Assembly: GCA_027019165.1 (NCBI GenBank)
Contig: JALUXC010000025.1
Coordinates: 83,503-147,502, forward strand
Length of the DNA: 64,000 nt
DNA from: Pseudophaeobacter sp.
Lineage (GTDB): Bacteria > Pseudomonadota > Alphaproteobacteria > Rhodobacterales > Rhodobacteraceae
Direction: 5' to 3'
Under the pieces are notes generated by a model. The model made no database searches and had not been told where the DNA came from. It saw only the letters and a program-made list of their open reading frames with translations. Made by a program: the position numbers and the translations under genes. Positions 1 to 9,534 of this stretch are shown here, piece after piece; positions within the stretch are counted from its first letter, which is position 1, and each line of letters starts with the position of its first letter.

Positions 1-860
1 TCTTTTTGAACGATCAAAAAGAACGGTGACACGCGGATGTCTTCCACCAGATCAAGGCGTGTCACCTTGGCGTCAAAAGCAGAGCCGGTCAAAAGTTCAA
101 TCACCTCGTCGGATTGCGGAGCGATCACGGTCGACTTGGCAAGAAGCGCCAGCGCCACCAGCAAAGAAGACGAACTGGTGATCAACCCTGGCAAGGGCAC
201 CTTATTGGCGTGAAAGGCCGCTTCGACAGCACTGCGGATAGGCGTGCCGCGATCCTGAATGATCCATTCGAATTCTGTCAGGTCGCGCAGGCGGACATTC
301 TTGCGCCCGGCCATTGGATGATTGTCGCTGACCAGCATCGAAACAATTTCGTTTCGCGCCGGATAGATCTGGTAGTTGCGGCTGTTCTCATGTGCCATGG
401 GCCGGGCGATCACAAAGTCGAAGTTGCCTTCGTCAAGCCCTCGCATCAGGGTCGTTGAGGGGGCGACTTCTACCGTGAACTCAACCGCCGGCGCATATTC
501 GCGTACAGCGCGGATCACCGGGACAACCATCCCCACAGCCGGACCGGTCACCGTCCCGATGCGCACCATGCCGGCCTGACCGGCGGTCACCTGCAGCACG
601 TCCGTTTCCAGCCTGTCATAATCCTGCAGGATCTGTCGCGCGTGACGCCGAATGGTTGCTCCGACCGGCGTCACTACCATTCCTTTGGCGTGCCGTGTGA
701 ACAGCGGAGCGCCAACCATCGCCTCGATTTCCGACAGCATCCGCGAGGCGGCTGGCTGGGAAATGGCAATATCCTGTGCCGCCGATTGCAGCTTTCCGGT
801 CTCCGCAATCCGCAAAATAAGGCGAAGATGGTTTGTCTTCAGGCGATGCGCGATCGACAT
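1..860 (-). CDS. LysR-family regulator of the sugar cluster, GbpR-like (C-terminus cut by window edge)
   Basis: The reverse strand is open from an ATG at 860 to the window edge (286 codons; C-terminus outside). The N-terminus has the LysR winged helix-turn-helix (ETGKLQSAAQDIAISQPAAS, about residues 20-40), followed by a substrate-binding domain (VRIGTVTGPAVGMVVPVIR, then FDFVIARP). It is divergent from a ChvE-type binding-protein gene 152 bp away, the arrangement of gbpR-chvE in Agrobacterium and Azospirillum, where GbpR responds to galactose/arabinose. The GbpR role is inferred from family and neighbour. Start 860 fits the normal LysR N-terminus; an ATG at 871 is in another frame. Confidence 0.85.
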   Translation of the reverse strand, partial: MSIAHRLKTNHLRLILRIAETGKLQSAAQDIAISQPAASRMLSEIEAMVGAPLFTRHAKGMVVTPVGATIRRHARQILQDYDRLETDVLQVTAGQAGMVRIGTVTGPAVGMVVPVIRAVREYAPAVEFTVEVAPSTTLMRGLDEGNFDFVIARPMAHENSRNYQIYPARNEIVSMLVSDNHPMAGRKNVRLRDLTEFEWIIQDRGTPIRSAVEAAFHANKVPLPGLITSSSSLLVALALLAKSTVIAPQSDEVIELLTGSAFDAKVTRLDLVEDIRVSPFFLIVQK

Positions 861-864
861 TGAG

Positions 865-880
865 ATACCATTTTTGATAT
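865..880. promoter_or_regulatory. imperfect inverted repeat just upstream of the LysR gene (possible autoregulatory operator)
   Basis: ATACCA-TTTT-TGATAT is an imperfect dyad (5 of 6 arm positions pair) lying 5 bp upstream of the LysR start codon. LysR regulators often bind such AT-rich dyads next to their own start. This is a motif reading only. Confidence 0.25.
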
Positions 881-939
881 GTCGAAGGTCGATAATAAAA
901 TTTTGATGTTATGTAAAGATGCACTACGCATGAAGCAGA

Positions 940-973
940 GCTTCGCGGCTCGCATAATAAATGCTTCGCGGCT
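940..973. repeat. 11-bp direct repeat in the regulator-chvE intergenic region
   Basis: GCTTCGCGGCT occurs at 940-950 and again at 963-973, a 23-bp period (about two helical turns) on the same face of DNA. It sits 40-73 bp upstream of the chvE start. The first copy also pairs with GAAGC at 932-936. It could be a binding site for the LysR regulator or part of the chvE leader. Confidence 0.4.
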
Positions 974-1012
974 GCACGCTTTGTGGGGCTGCGGTTTTTG
1001 GGAGGAGAACCA

Positions 1013-2065
1013 ATGAAATTTACTCGCCTGCTTGTCACGGCGGCCGCGTCTGCGTTTGTGTCAGCCGCCGCCTATGCCGAGGGAACCGTTGGCATTGCCA
1101 TGCCAACCCAATCGTCGGCCCGCTGGATCTCGGACGGCAACTCGATGGTCGAGCAGTTCAAGGCCGCTGGTTATGACACGATCCTGCAATATGCCGAAGA
1201 TGACATTCCCAACCAGCTTGCCCAGATCGAAAACATGATCACCAACGGTGTTGATGTGTTGGTGATTGCCGCCATCGACGGTACGACCCTGTCCAATGCG
1301 CTGGAGAATGCCCACTACGCGGATATCCATGTCATCGCCTACGACCGTCTGATCCGCGACAGTGAGTTTGTCGACTATTACGCGACATTCGACAACTTCA
1401 AGGTGGGTGTCCAACAGGCCTCGTCGCTGGTGGATGGCTTGAAAGCCCGCTTTGGAGACGGGCCTTACAATGTGGAACTGTTCGGCGGCTCACCCGACGA
1501 CAACAACGCCTATTTCTTTTACAATGGCGCGATGTCGGTTCTGCAGCCTCTGATCGACGCGGGCACGGTGAATATCGTATCTGGTCAGATGGGCATGGAG
1601 ACCGTCGGCACCCTGCGCTGGGACGGAGCAGTGGCCCAGGCGCGGATGGATAACCTTTTGTCGGCCCACTACACCGACGAACAGGTTCACGGAGTTCTTG
1701 CGCCCTATGACGGTCTGTCCATCGGGATCATTTCGTCGCTCAAGGGGGTCGGCTATGGGTCCGGTGATCTTCAGATGCCCATCGTAACCGGGCAGGATGC
1801 CGAACTGCGGTCGATCAAGTCGATGCTGGCCGGTGAGCAATTCTCGACCGTGTTCAAAGACACCCGCGAGCTGGCCCGTGTGACCGTGGGCATGGTCGAT
1901 GCGCTGCTCAAGGACGCAAAGCCCGAAATCAACGACACCAAGACTTATGACAACGGCGTCAAGGTCATCCCCAGCTATCTGCTGGAGCCGGTCTCTGTCG
2001 ATATGTCGAACTGGGAAGACGTGATCCTAGGGTCGGGCTACTACACCCCTGACCAGGTGAAGTAA
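1013..2065 (+). CDS. chvE: ChvE-type periplasmic sugar-binding protein of ABC transporter
   Basis: 350 aa. A signal peptide is visible (MKFTRLL, hydrophobic core, cleavage near AYA|EG at about residue 23). The mature protein is a type-I periplasmic binding protein ([67 protein letters not shown]). ChvE homologues bind arabinose, galactose, xylose and glucose and deliver them to the GguAB transporter. Start chosen at 1013 because a strong GGAGGAG site lies 9 bp upstream and the signal peptide begins there. First gene of the chvE-gguA-gguB-catabolic run. A stem-loop follows the stop codon. Confidence 0.9.
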   Translation: MKFTRLLVTAAASAFVSAAAYAEGTVGIAMPTQSSARWISDGNSMVEQFKAAGYDTILQYAEDDIPNQLAQIENMITNGVDVLVIAAIDGTTLSNALENAHYADIHVIAYDRLIRDSEFVDYYATFDNFKVGVQQASSLVDGLKARFGDGPYNVELFGGSPDDNNAYFFYNGAMSVLQPLIDAGTVNIVSGQMGMETVGTLRWDGAVAQARMDNLLSAHYTDEQVHGVLAPYDGLSIGIISSLKGVGYGSGDLQMPIVTGQDAELRSIKSMLAGEQFSTVFKDTRELARVTVGMVDALLKDAKPEINDTKTYDNGVKVIPSYLLEPVSVDMSNWEDVILGSGYYTPDQVK

Positions 2066-2078
2066 TCCGGCATTTTCG

Positions 2079-2109
2079 GGCCCGTCCGCACTGTCTTGGG
2101 CGGGCCTTT
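2079..2109 (+). other. intra-operon stem-loop between chvE and gguA
   Basis: GGCCCGTCC (2079-2087) pairs with GGGCGGGCC (2098-2106) through 9 bp including one G-U, with a 10-nt loop and only three Ts after it. In binding-protein operons such structures usually stabilise the upstream mRNA or partly terminate transcription, so that binding protein exceeds transporter. That role is inferred. Confidence 0.6.
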
Positions 2110-2128
2110 GTCGCATCGGAGCAAGGTC

Positions 2129-3673
2129 ATGAATGCCCTTCTGGAAATGCGCGCCATCACCAAGGAATTTCCGGGGGTAAAGGCGCTTGATACGGTGAAT
2201 TTGGCCGTCAAAAAGGGCGAAATTCACGCCATATGCGGTGAAAACGGCGCCGGAAAATCGACCCTGATGAAAGTCCTGTCCGGGGTCTATCCTGCCGGTA
2301 CCTATGAGGGCGAAATCCAATATGACGGTGCCGTGGCACAGTTTTCGGATATCGCTGACTCAGAGGCCCGCGGCATCATTATTATCCATCAGGAGCTTGC
2401 CCTTGTGCCGCTCTTGTCGATTGCCGAGAACCTGTTTCTGGGTAATGAGCGCGCGCGCGGCGGGATCATCGACTGGCGCGAAACCGATCGCCGCACCGAA
2501 GAACTGCTGCGCAAGGTCGGTCTGACGGAAGCCCCCGGAACCCTTGTGGACAAACTGGGCGTCGGCAAACAGCAACTGGTCGAAATCGCCAAGGCCCTGT
2601 CCAAAGAGGTGCGTCTTCTGATCCTGGATGAGCCCACTGCGGCACTGTCGGAAAGCGACAGCGAGGCGCTTTTGGATCTGATGCTGGAGCTCAAGGAGCA
2701 GGGCGTCACCCAGATCATCATCAGCCACAAGCTGAACGAGGTGCGCCGGGTGGCTGATACGGTGACGGTCATTCGTGATGGCTCGACCGTTTCTACCATG
2801 GATGCAGGCAAAGGTGAGATCACCGAAGAGCGTATAGTGCGTGACATGGTGGGCCGTGATCTGGCCAACCGCTACCCCGAACGCAAACGCCGGGCCGGTG
2901 AGACCCTGATGCAGGTACAAGGCTGGAATGTCTGGCATCCCGAACACTCCGGCCGTCAGGTAATATACGATGCGAACCTCATGGTGCGCGAAGGCGAAGT
3001 CGTCGGCATCGCCGGTCTGATGGGGGCCGGGCGCACCGAGCTTGCCATGAGCCTTTTCGGCCAATCCTATGGCCGCAACATCAGCGGCCGGGTGGATATG
3101 AACGGCCGGCCAGCGGATGTCAGCAGGGTCTCGGCCGCGATCAAGGCGGGGCTGGCCTATGTCACCGAAGACCGCAAATCGCTGGGTCTCATTCTGGACG
3201 AAACCGTTCAGCGCAACACCACTCTGACCAATCTGAAAGAGGTCTCGCGACATTCGATCCTGAACGAAGCGCTCGAGACCCAGGTCGCCGAAACCTTTCG
3301 CAAACGTCTGAATATTCGCACGCCAAGCGTCTTTCAGCAGGTGGGAAACCTGTCGGGCGGCAATCAGCAAAAGGTCGTTTTGTCCAAATGGCTCTTTGCC
3401 AATCCAGAGGTGCTGATCCTGGATGAGCCCACACGCGGGATCGATGTGGGCGCAAAATTCGAAATCTACGCGCTGATCAACAAGCTGTCAGAGCAGGGAA
3501 AGGGCGTTTTGATGATTTCCTCTGAACTGCCCGAACTGCTGGGCATGTGTGATCGCATCTACGTCATGAACGAAGGTCGCCTGGTTGGCGAACTGGACGC
3601 AAAAGACGCCAGCCAAGAGCGCATCATGTCGCTCATCGTGACCCAAAAGGAGACAGCAAATGGACCTTGCTGA
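2129..3673 (+). CDS. gguA: sugar ABC transporter ATP-binding protein GguA
   Basis: 514 aa with two tandem ABC modules, as in the Mgl/Xyl/Rbs carbohydrate class. The first has Walker [10 protein letters not shown] (about 36-44) and Walker [12 protein letters not shown]. The second has a degenerate Walker A ([10 protein letters not shown]), signature LSGGNQQK and [14 protein letters not shown]. Energises import of sugar captured by the upstream ChvE protein. Start 2129 follows GGAGCAAGG. It overlaps the permease gene by 14 nt, implying translational coupling. Confidence 0.92.
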   Translation: MNALLEMRAITKEFPGVKALDTVNLAVKKGEIHAICGENGAGKSTLMKVLSGVYPAGTYEGEIQYDGAVAQFSDIADSEARGIIIIHQELALVPLLSIAENLFLGNERARGGIIDWRETDRRTEELLRKVGLTEAPGTLVDKLGVGKQQLVEIAKALSKEVRLLILDEPTAALSESDSEALLDLMLELKEQGVTQIIISHKLNEVRRVADTVTVIRDGSTVSTMDAGKGEITEERIVRDMVGRDLANRYPERKRRAGETLMQVQGWNVWHPEHSGRQVIYDANLMVREGEVVGIAGLMGAGRTELAMSLFGQSYGRNISGRVDMNGRPADVSRVSAAIKAGLAYVTEDRKSLGLILDETVQRNTTLTNLKEVSRHSILNEALETQVAETFRKRLNIRTPSVFQQVGNLSGGNQQKVVLSKWLFANPEVLILDEPTRGIDVGAKFEIYALINKLSEQGKGVLMISSELPELLGMCDRIYVMNEGRLVGELDAKDASQERIMSLIVTQKETANGPC

Positions 3674-4901
3674 ACAGAACAAGGGCGCCGAGGCCGCCAC
3701 CAAATCCCGAACCGGCGACTATCTGCTGCGTCATTTGCGTGAATACGGGCTTCTTTTTGCACTGATCGCCATCATGGTCTTTTTCCAGATTGTCACCAAC
3801 GGCACTCTGCTCAAGCCGGTGAACGTGACCAATCTGCTGCTGCAGAACAGCTATATCATCATCATGGCCCTTGGCATGCTGATCGTGATTGTCAGCGGCA
3901 ATATCGATCTGTCGGTCGGCTCTGTCATGGGCTTTGTCGGGGCTTTGGCAGCGGTGATGATGGTCGAGGGCGGATACTCCACGACTGTAACCCTGGTGAC
4001 CTGCATTCTGGCCGGTGGTCTGATCGGCGCCGCGCAGGGCTATTGGATCGCCTATTGGCGCATTCCATCCTTCATCGTCACATTGGCGGGGATGCTGGTG
4101 TTTCGCGGGCTGTCGCTCTGGCTGCTCGAAGGCCAGTCGCTTGGCCCGTTTCCGCGGGAATTCCAGATGATTGCGAATGGTTTTGTGCCCGACATCTTTC
4201 CCAGCAATATGGCCTCCGGGGCGGCTGACCTTCTGGGGCTCAAGCGGATCAACGTGCTGTCGCTCTCCACGGGTCTCATTGCCGTCGGGTTGATCATATG
4301 GATGGGGCTGAAATCCCGGATGCAGAACCGCGCCTTTGGAATGGAGGTGGAACCTGCCGCCTTTTTCTTTGCCCGGATCGGGATCATCTCGGTCGCGCTG
4401 CTGTTCATCTTTTTCAAGCTCTCGACCTTCCGCGGTCTGCCCAATGTGCTGCTCACAATGGGCGTGCTGACGATCATCTATGCCTTCTTTACCGAACGCA
4501 CCGTTGCCGGACGCCGGATCTACGCGCTGGGAGGCAATGAGAAGGCTGCAAAGCTCTCGGGCATCAAGACCGAGCGCCTGACCTTTCTGGCCTTCGTCAA
4601 CATGGGGATGCTGGCGGCAGTGGCGGGCATGGTCTTTGCGGCCCGGTTGAATTCCGCCACTCCCAAGGCGGGATTTGCGCTTGAACTGGATGTGATCGCC
4701 GCAGTCTTTATCGGCGGGGCCTCCATGTCGGGCGGGGTCGGGCGCATCGTAGGTGCGGTGGTTGGTGCCTTCCTGATGGGGGTTCTGAACAACGGTATGT
4801 CCATCATGGGCATCGGCATCGACTATCAGCAGGTGATCAAAGGACTGGTTCTGCTCGCCGCCGTGATCTTTGACGTTTACAACAAATCGAAGCAGGCCTG
4901 A
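3660..4901 (+). CDS. gguB: sugar ABC transporter permease GguB
   Basis: 413 aa inner-membrane permease of the BPD_transp_2/RbsC type, with about ten hydrophobic segments (first near 26-44, then [19 protein letters not shown], which is diagnostic of the family, and [18 protein letters not shown] near the end). Partner of GguA and ChvE. The start ATG at 3660 follows AAAAGGAG and lies inside the end of gguA. The acid dehydratase gene begins 2 nt after the stop codon, so transport and catabolism are one transcription unit. Confidence 0.92.
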   Translation: MDLAEQNKGAEAATKSRTGDYLLRHLREYGLLFALIAIMVFFQIVTNGTLLKPVNVTNLLLQNSYIIIMALGMLIVIVSGNIDLSVGSVMGFVGALAAVMMVEGGYSTTVTLVTCILAGGLIGAAQGYWIAYWRIPSFIVTLAGMLVFRGLSLWLLEGQSLGPFPREFQMIANGFVPDIFPSNMASGAADLLGLKRINVLSLSTGLIAVGLIIWMGLKSRMQNRAFGMEVEPAAFFFARIGIISVALLFIFFKLSTFRGLPNVLLTMGVLTIIYAFFTERTVAGRRIYALGGNEKAAKLSGIKTERLTFLAFVNMGMLAAVAGMVFAARLNSATPKAGFALELDVIAAVFIGGASMSGGVGRIVGAVVGAFLMGVLNNGMSIMGIGIDYQQVIKGLVLLAAVIFDVYNKSKQA

Positions 4902-4902
4902 C

Positions 4903-6645
4903 ATGGTATTCAAACCCGCCAAATGGCCCCGCAAACTGCGCTCTTCCGAATGGTACAGCGGCAGCAGCAAAGATGCGATCTATCATCGCGGCTGGATGAA
5001 GAACCAGGGCTACCCCGACGATCTGTTCGATGGTCGTCCGGTGATCGGGATCCTCAACACCTGGTCGGACATGACTCCGTGCAACGGCCACCTGCGAGAG
5101 ATGGCCGAAAAGGTCAAAGCCGGCATTTGGGAAGCGGGGGGTTTTCCGATGGAGGTGCCGGTCTTTTCGGCCTCGGAGAACACTTTCCGCCCGACGGCGA
5201 TGATGTTTCGAAACCTGGCCGCCATGTCGATCGAGGAACAGATCCGTGGCCAGCCGATGGATGGCTGCGTGCTGATGGTGGGCTGTGACAAGACCACGCC
5301 ATCGCTGCTGATGGCGGCCGCCTCTTGCGATCTGCCGTCAATCGTGGTGACGGGCGGCCCCATGCTGAACGGCTGGTTCCAGGGTGAGCGGGTCGGCGCG
5401 GGCACGCATCTGTGGCGCTTTTCCGAGGCGGTGAAGGCCGGCGAAATGAGCCAGGAGGCTTTTCTGGATGCCGAATCCGCCGTCACGCGCTCGTCAGGCA
5501 CTTGCAACACGATGGGAACCGCCTCTTCGATGGCCTCGATGTCCGAGGCGCTTGGCATGGCGCTGTCGGGCAATGCGGCCATCCCCGCCGTAGACAGTCG
5601 CCGCCGGGTGATGGCTCAGCTGTCGGGGCGGCGCATCGTGCAGATGGTCAAGGATGATCTCAAACCCTCTGACATCCTGACGCGCGAGGCCTTTGAGAAC
5701 GCGATCCGCACCAATGGCGCGGTGGGCGGCTCCACCAATACAGTCGTGCATCTGCTGGCTATTGCCGGTCGGGTTGGCGTCGACATCACGCTCGATGATT
5801 GGGACCGGTGCGGCCGCGACATCGCCACCATCGTCAACCTGCAGCCATCCGGCGACTACCTGATGGAAGAGTTCTTTTATGCCGGCGGCCTGCCGGTGGT
5901 TCTGAAACGGCTCGGCGAGGCGGGGCAGCTGCACAAAGATGCGCTGACCGTCTCGGGAGAAAGCATCTGGTCCGAGGTCAGGGAGGCCGTCAACTGGAAC
6001 GAGGAGGTCATTCGCCCTCTGGACAAGCCCCTGACCCAAAAGGGCGGCATTGCGGTGCTCAAGGGCAATCTGGCCCCAAAAGGCGCGATCCTGAAGCCCT
6101 CGGCCGCCTCGCCACATCTGATGCAGCATCGTGGGCGCGCCGTCGTCTTTGAGGATATCGACGACTACAAGGCGCGGATTTCTGACGATGGTTTGGACAT
6201 TGATGAAACCTGCATCATGGTACTGAAGAACTGCGGCCCCAAAGGCTATCCCGGCATGGCCGAGGTCGGCAATATGGGACTCCCTCCGAAAGTGCTGAAA
6301 AAGGGCATCACGGACATGATCCGCATTTCCGATGCCCGCATGTCGGGCACGGCCTATGGAACCGTGATCCTGCACGCCTCTCCCGAGGCGGCCGCGGGTG
6401 GACCGCTTGCCGTTGTGCAAAGCGGCGACATGATCGAAGTGGATGTGGAAAACCGCCGCCTGCATCTGGACATCTCCGACGCCGAGCTGGCCCTGCGCCT
6501 TTCAAACTGGCAACCCCGGCATGAACGGCCCGGTTCTGGCTATGCCTGGCTGCATCAGGAACACGTCGAAGGGGCGGATACCGGTGCCGATCTGGACTTC
6601 CTCAAAGGCAGCCGCGGGGCTCCGGTAGGGAGGGATTCACATTGA
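4903..6645 (+). CDS. araC: IlvD/Edd-family sugar-acid dehydratase (L-arabinonate / D-galactonate dehydratase type)
   Basis: 580 aa. The three cysteines expected to hold the Fe-S cluster are visible: PCNGH (C60), GCDKTTP (C128) and SGTCNTMGTASSM (C201). The long N-terminus (KLRSSEWYSG, HRGWMKNQGYPDDLFDGRPVIG) is typical of pentonate dehydratases such as Azospirillum AraC rather than of dihydroxy-acid dehydratase. Expected reaction: L-arabinonate to L-2-keto-3-deoxyarabonate, with probable action on D-fuconate/D-galactonate. Start 4903 lies 1 nt after the gguB stop; the next gene overlaps its stop (TGATG). The symbol follows Azospirillum and is unrelated to the E. coli AraC regulator. Confidence 0.85.
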   Translation: MVFKPAKWPRKLRSSEWYSGSSKDAIYHRGWMKNQGYPDDLFDGRPVIGILNTWSDMTPCNGHLREMAEKVKAGIWEAGGFPMEVPVFSASENTFRPTAMMFRNLAAMSIEEQIRGQPMDGCVLMVGCDKTTPSLLMAAASCDLPSIVVTGGPMLNGWFQGERVGAGTHLWRFSEAVKAGEMSQEAFLDAESAVTRSSGTCNTMGTASSMASMSEALGMALSGNAAIPAVDSRRRVMAQLSGRRIVQMVKDDLKPSDILTREAFENAIRTNGAVGGSTNTVVHLLAIAGRVGVDITLDDWDRCGRDIATIVNLQPSGDYLMEEFFYAGGLPVVLKRLGEAGQLHKDALTVSGESIWSEVREAVNWNEEVIRPLDKPLTQKGGIAVLKGNLAPKGAILKPSAASPHLMQHRGRAVVFEDIDDYKARISDDGLDIDETCIMVLKNCGPKGYPGMAEVGNMGLPPKVLKKGITDMIRISDARMSGTAYGTVILHASPEAAAGGPLAVVQSGDMIEVDVENRRLHLDISDAELALRLSNWQPRHERPGSGYAWLHQEHVEGADTGADLDFLKGSRGAPVGRDSH

Positions 6646-7574
6646 TGAAGATCGCACTTGTCGGAATTGGAAAGATCGCGTTGGATCAGCACGTCCCGGC
6701 CATTGCCACCTCGCCCGACTGGGAGCTGGCGGCCACCGTGTCGCGCAAGGGCACGGTCGATGGCGTGCCCAGTTTTGACAGCATGGACCACATGCTGGAC
6801 GCGCGCAGCGATGTCCGTGTGGTCTCGCTTTGCCTGCCGCCTGTGCCGCGCTTTGAGGCCGCAAAGACCACCATCGAAGCGGGCCGCCATGTCATGCTTG
6901 AAAAACCGCCCGGTGCCACGCTGTCCGAATGTCACACGCTGATCGGTCTCGCCCGTCAACATGGCGTTTCTCTCTTTGCCACATGGCATTCGCGCGAAGC
7001 GGCTGGCGTTGCCGATGCACAGGCCTGGCTCGCAGACAAAACACTGCGAAAGCTCACAATTACTTGGAAAGAGGACGTGCGCCGCTGGCATCCGGGACAG
7101 GACTGGATCTGGCAGCCCGGCGGCATGGGAGTATTCGATCCCGGCATCAATGCGCTGTCGATTGTCACGAAAATCCTGCCCGATCCGATTCACGTGTCCA
7201 GCGCGGTTCTTGAGGTGCCGGAAAATTGCCAGACCCCCATTGCCGCCGAAATCGACTTTCACCACCCGGCGGGTGCCGAGGTCACGGCCAGCTTTGATTT
7301 TCTGCAACAAGGCGAGCAGATCTGGACGATCAAGGCGGAAACCGACGAGGGCGTGCTGATCCTGTCGGATGGCGGGGCAAACCTGACCATTGATGGCAAA
7401 GACATGCTGCGCAGCGATGCCTTCAGCCTGACCGGAGAATATCCAAGGCTTTATGCGCAAATGGCTCGGCTGGTGGAAAGCGGGCGTATCGACATGGATC
7501 TCACTCCGATGCGCCTTGTAGCCGACGCCTTTACCCTGGGCCGCCGTATGCCGGTCGCCCCCTTTGTTGAGTGA
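6645..7574 (+). CDS. araA: L-arabinose / D-galactose 1-dehydrogenase (Gfo/Idh/MocA family)
   Basis: 309 aa. N-terminal Rossmann motif IALVGIGKIALDQHVPAI, the family EKPPGATLSE motif (catalytic Lys near residue 92) and WKEDVRRWHPGQDWIWQPG, then GVFDPGINALSIVTKILP. These stretches match the Azospirillum NAD(P)-dependent L-arabinose 1-dehydrogenase as I recall it. Oxidises the aldose to the lactone, step one of the non-phosphorylative route; such enzymes also accept D-galactose. Start ATG 6645 is placed behind AGGGAGGG and overlaps the previous stop codon; a TTG at 6642 is less likely. The symbol follows Azospirillum. Confidence 0.85.
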   Translation: MKIALVGIGKIALDQHVPAIATSPDWELAATVSRKGTVDGVPSFDSMDHMLDARSDVRVVSLCLPPVPRFEAAKTTIEAGRHVMLEKPPGATLSECHTLIGLARQHGVSLFATWHSREAAGVADAQAWLADKTLRKLTITWKEDVRRWHPGQDWIWQPGGMGVFDPGINALSIVTKILPDPIHVSSAVLEVPENCQTPIAAEIDFHHPAGAEVTASFDFLQQGEQIWTIKAETDEGVLILSDGGANLTIDGKDMLRSDAFSLTGEYPRLYAQMARLVESGRIDMDLTPMRLVADAFTLGRRMPVAPFVE

Positions 7575-7581
7575 GGCCGCC

Positions 7582-8589
7582 GTGGCTGCGCCTAGGATCC
7601 AAGACTTCGGCACAGCGCCCTGCGGCGCAGCAGTCAAGCGGGTGCAGATCGAAAACGGTGGAAGCCGTGCTGCCGTCATCACCTGGGGTGCCAGCCTGCA
7701 GGACTATCGCGTTACGGGCTGGGACGGCGCTGTGATTCTGGGGAGTCCTGACCTTGACGCTTATCTCGGCCCGCTGCGTCATTGCGGTGCCGTCGTTGGC
7801 CGGGTGGCCAACCGGATCGCCAATGGTCGCGCCCGGCTGCAAGGCAAATTGATTGAGCTGGAGCGAAACGAAAACGGCGTCAATTGTCTGCATGGCGGCC
7901 ACACGGGAAGCAGCCAGCGCAATTGGACAATCACCGACCATGACAGGGAGCGCGTGGTCTTGGCGCTCACTCTCAAAGACGGAGATGGCGGCTTTCCCGG
8001 CACCCTGAAGATCTGCGCAGACTATAAGCTGGACACGGAAGGTGCGCTTTGCCTGTCGCTTGTTGCACGAACCGATGCCCCGACCTTTTGCAACCTCGCC
8101 CATCACGCCTATTGGAGCTTTGATCCTGATGACAGCCTGCGCCAACATGGCTTGCAGGTCTTTGCGCGGCACTACCTGCCGGTTGATGCCAATCTGATCC
8201 CGCTTGGCGCGCCTGAACTCACCGCTGGCACGCGGTTTGACTTTGGCCGTGTCCGGCCTGTCCGACCCGCAGGCGATGCGGTTCTGGACCACACCTTCTG
8301 CTTTGCCGAGATCGATGGCCCGCGCCCCATGTGCAAGCTGCGCTACGGCCCCATGGCTCTGGATGTCCAAAGCGATGCTCCCGGGGTGCAGATCTATGAC
8401 GGAGCGCATCTGGACAGCGGCGTGTTTCCAACCCTGTCAGGCGCGCGATATGGCGCCCATGCAGGACTTGCGATCGAACCGCAAGCCTGGCCCGACGCCC
8501 CAAATCACCACGACTATCCGGACATTACGCTGATGCCCGGCGAGACCTTTCAACAGGTGTCCCGGTTTCATCCACATGTCTGCCAATGA
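7582..8589 (+). CDS. galM: aldose 1-epimerase (mutarotase)
   Basis: 335 aa if started at GTG 7582, which follows the upstream stop codon by 7 nt and has GAGG before it; TTG 7564 or 7567 would add six or five residues. GalM features: RVANRIANGRA, NCLHGG (catalytic His region), LAHHAYWSF and C-terminal AIEPQAWPDAPNHHDYPD containing the catalytic Glu, then LMPGETF. It interconverts alpha and beta anomers, supplying the anomer used by the 1-dehydrogenase encoded just upstream. Confidence 0.88.
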   Translation: MAAPRIQDFGTAPCGAAVKRVQIENGGSRAAVITWGASLQDYRVTGWDGAVILGSPDLDAYLGPLRHCGAVVGRVANRIANGRARLQGKLIELERNENGVNCLHGGHTGSSQRNWTITDHDRERVVLALTLKDGDGGFPGTLKICADYKLDTEGALCLSLVARTDAPTFCNLAHHAYWSFDPDDSLRQHGLQVFARHYLPVDANLIPLGAPELTAGTRFDFGRVRPVRPAGDAVLDHTFCFAEIDGPRPMCKLRYGPMALDVQSDAPGVQIYDGAHLDSGVFPTLSGARYGAHAGLAIEPQAWPDAPNHHDYPDITLMPGETFQQVSRFHPHVCQ

Positions 8590-8607
8590 CGTTCAAGGAG
8601 CCCTGAT

Positions 8608-9525
8608 ATGAAGGACGCACTGACCGGCATCCTGCCCGTAGCACCGACCCCGTTTCACGACGATGGCCGCATCGATGAAGAGGGAATGCGCCGGGTTCTG
8701 GATTGCATGATCGACCAAGGAGTCGACGCCATCTGCATTCTGGCGAATTACTCTGAACAGTTCGTGCTGTCGGACGCGGAACGTGCCACCCTGATGCGGC
8801 TTAGCCTCGAACATGTGGCAGGCCGGGTCCCGGTGATCGTGACCATCAGCCATTTCTACACTGGCATTGTCGTTGAGCGCGCAAAGTCGGCTGAGGCGCT
8901 TGGCGCAAGCATGGTGATGATGATGCCGCCCTATCACGGGGTCGGCCTTGTCCCGGCCGAGGCGGGCATTTTTGAACATTTTCAGGCGGTCAGTGACGCT
9001 ATCGACATTCCCATCATGGTGCAGGACGCGCCCCTGTCAGGCTGCCAGCTGTCTGTGCCCCTATTGGTGCGCATGGCAAAAGAGCTGGAGCAGGTGCAGT
9101 ACTTCAAGATGGAAATGCCCTTTGCCGCAGACAAGCTTGCGGCGCTGATTGAGGCCGGCGGCAAGGACATTGTCGGGCCCTTTGACGGGGAAGAGGCGGC
9201 AACTCTGCTGGCAGATCTGGATGCAGGCGCCACCGGCACCATGACCTCGGGGCTGCAGTGCGAGCAGATTGGCAAGATCATCCGCAGCTACCTCAAAGGG
9301 GACAAGGACGCCGCCCTGGCCCAGTGGACGCGGTGCCTGCCTCTGATCAACCACGAAAACCGTCAATGCGGGCTGCGGGCCTGCAAGACCGTGATGAAGG
9401 CAGGCCGGGTGATCGGCAGCGATCACGTCCGCCATCCGCTAAAGCCGATGTCCAAGCGCACCAAGGACCGCCTTTTGCAACTCTCCGCCGATCTTGACCT
9501 GATTGCCCTGAAATGGGGCCACTAA
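8608..9525 (+). CDS. araD: DHDPS/NAL-family enzyme, probable L-2-keto-3-deoxyarabonate dehydratase
   Basis: 305 aa TIM-barrel of the dihydrodipicolinate synthase superfamily (GILPVAPTPFHDDGRIDEEG at the N-terminus, MVMMMPPYHG, and VQYFKMEM with the expected Schiff-base Lys at 167). In this cluster the best role is dehydration of L-2-keto-3-deoxyarabonate to alpha-ketoglutaric semialdehyde, the substrate of the dehydrogenase encoded immediately downstream. An aldolase activity of the same fold (KDG/KDA aldolase) cannot be excluded by sequence alone. Start follows AAGGAGCCC. Confidence 0.78.
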   Translation: MKDALTGILPVAPTPFHDDGRIDEEGMRRVLDCMIDQGVDAICILANYSEQFVLSDAERATLMRLSLEHVAGRVPVIVTISHFYTGIVVERAKSAEALGASMVMMMPPYHGVGLVPAEAGIFEHFQAVSDAIDIPIMVQDAPLSGCQLSVPLLVRMAKELEQVQYFKMEMPFAADKLAALIEAGGKDIVGPFDGEEAATLLADLDAGATGTMTSGLQCEQIGKIIRSYLKGDKDAALAQWTRCLPLINHENRQCGLRACKTVMKAGRVIGSDHVRHPLKPMSKRTKDRLLQLSADLDLIALKWGH

Positions 9526-9534
9526 GAGGATAGC

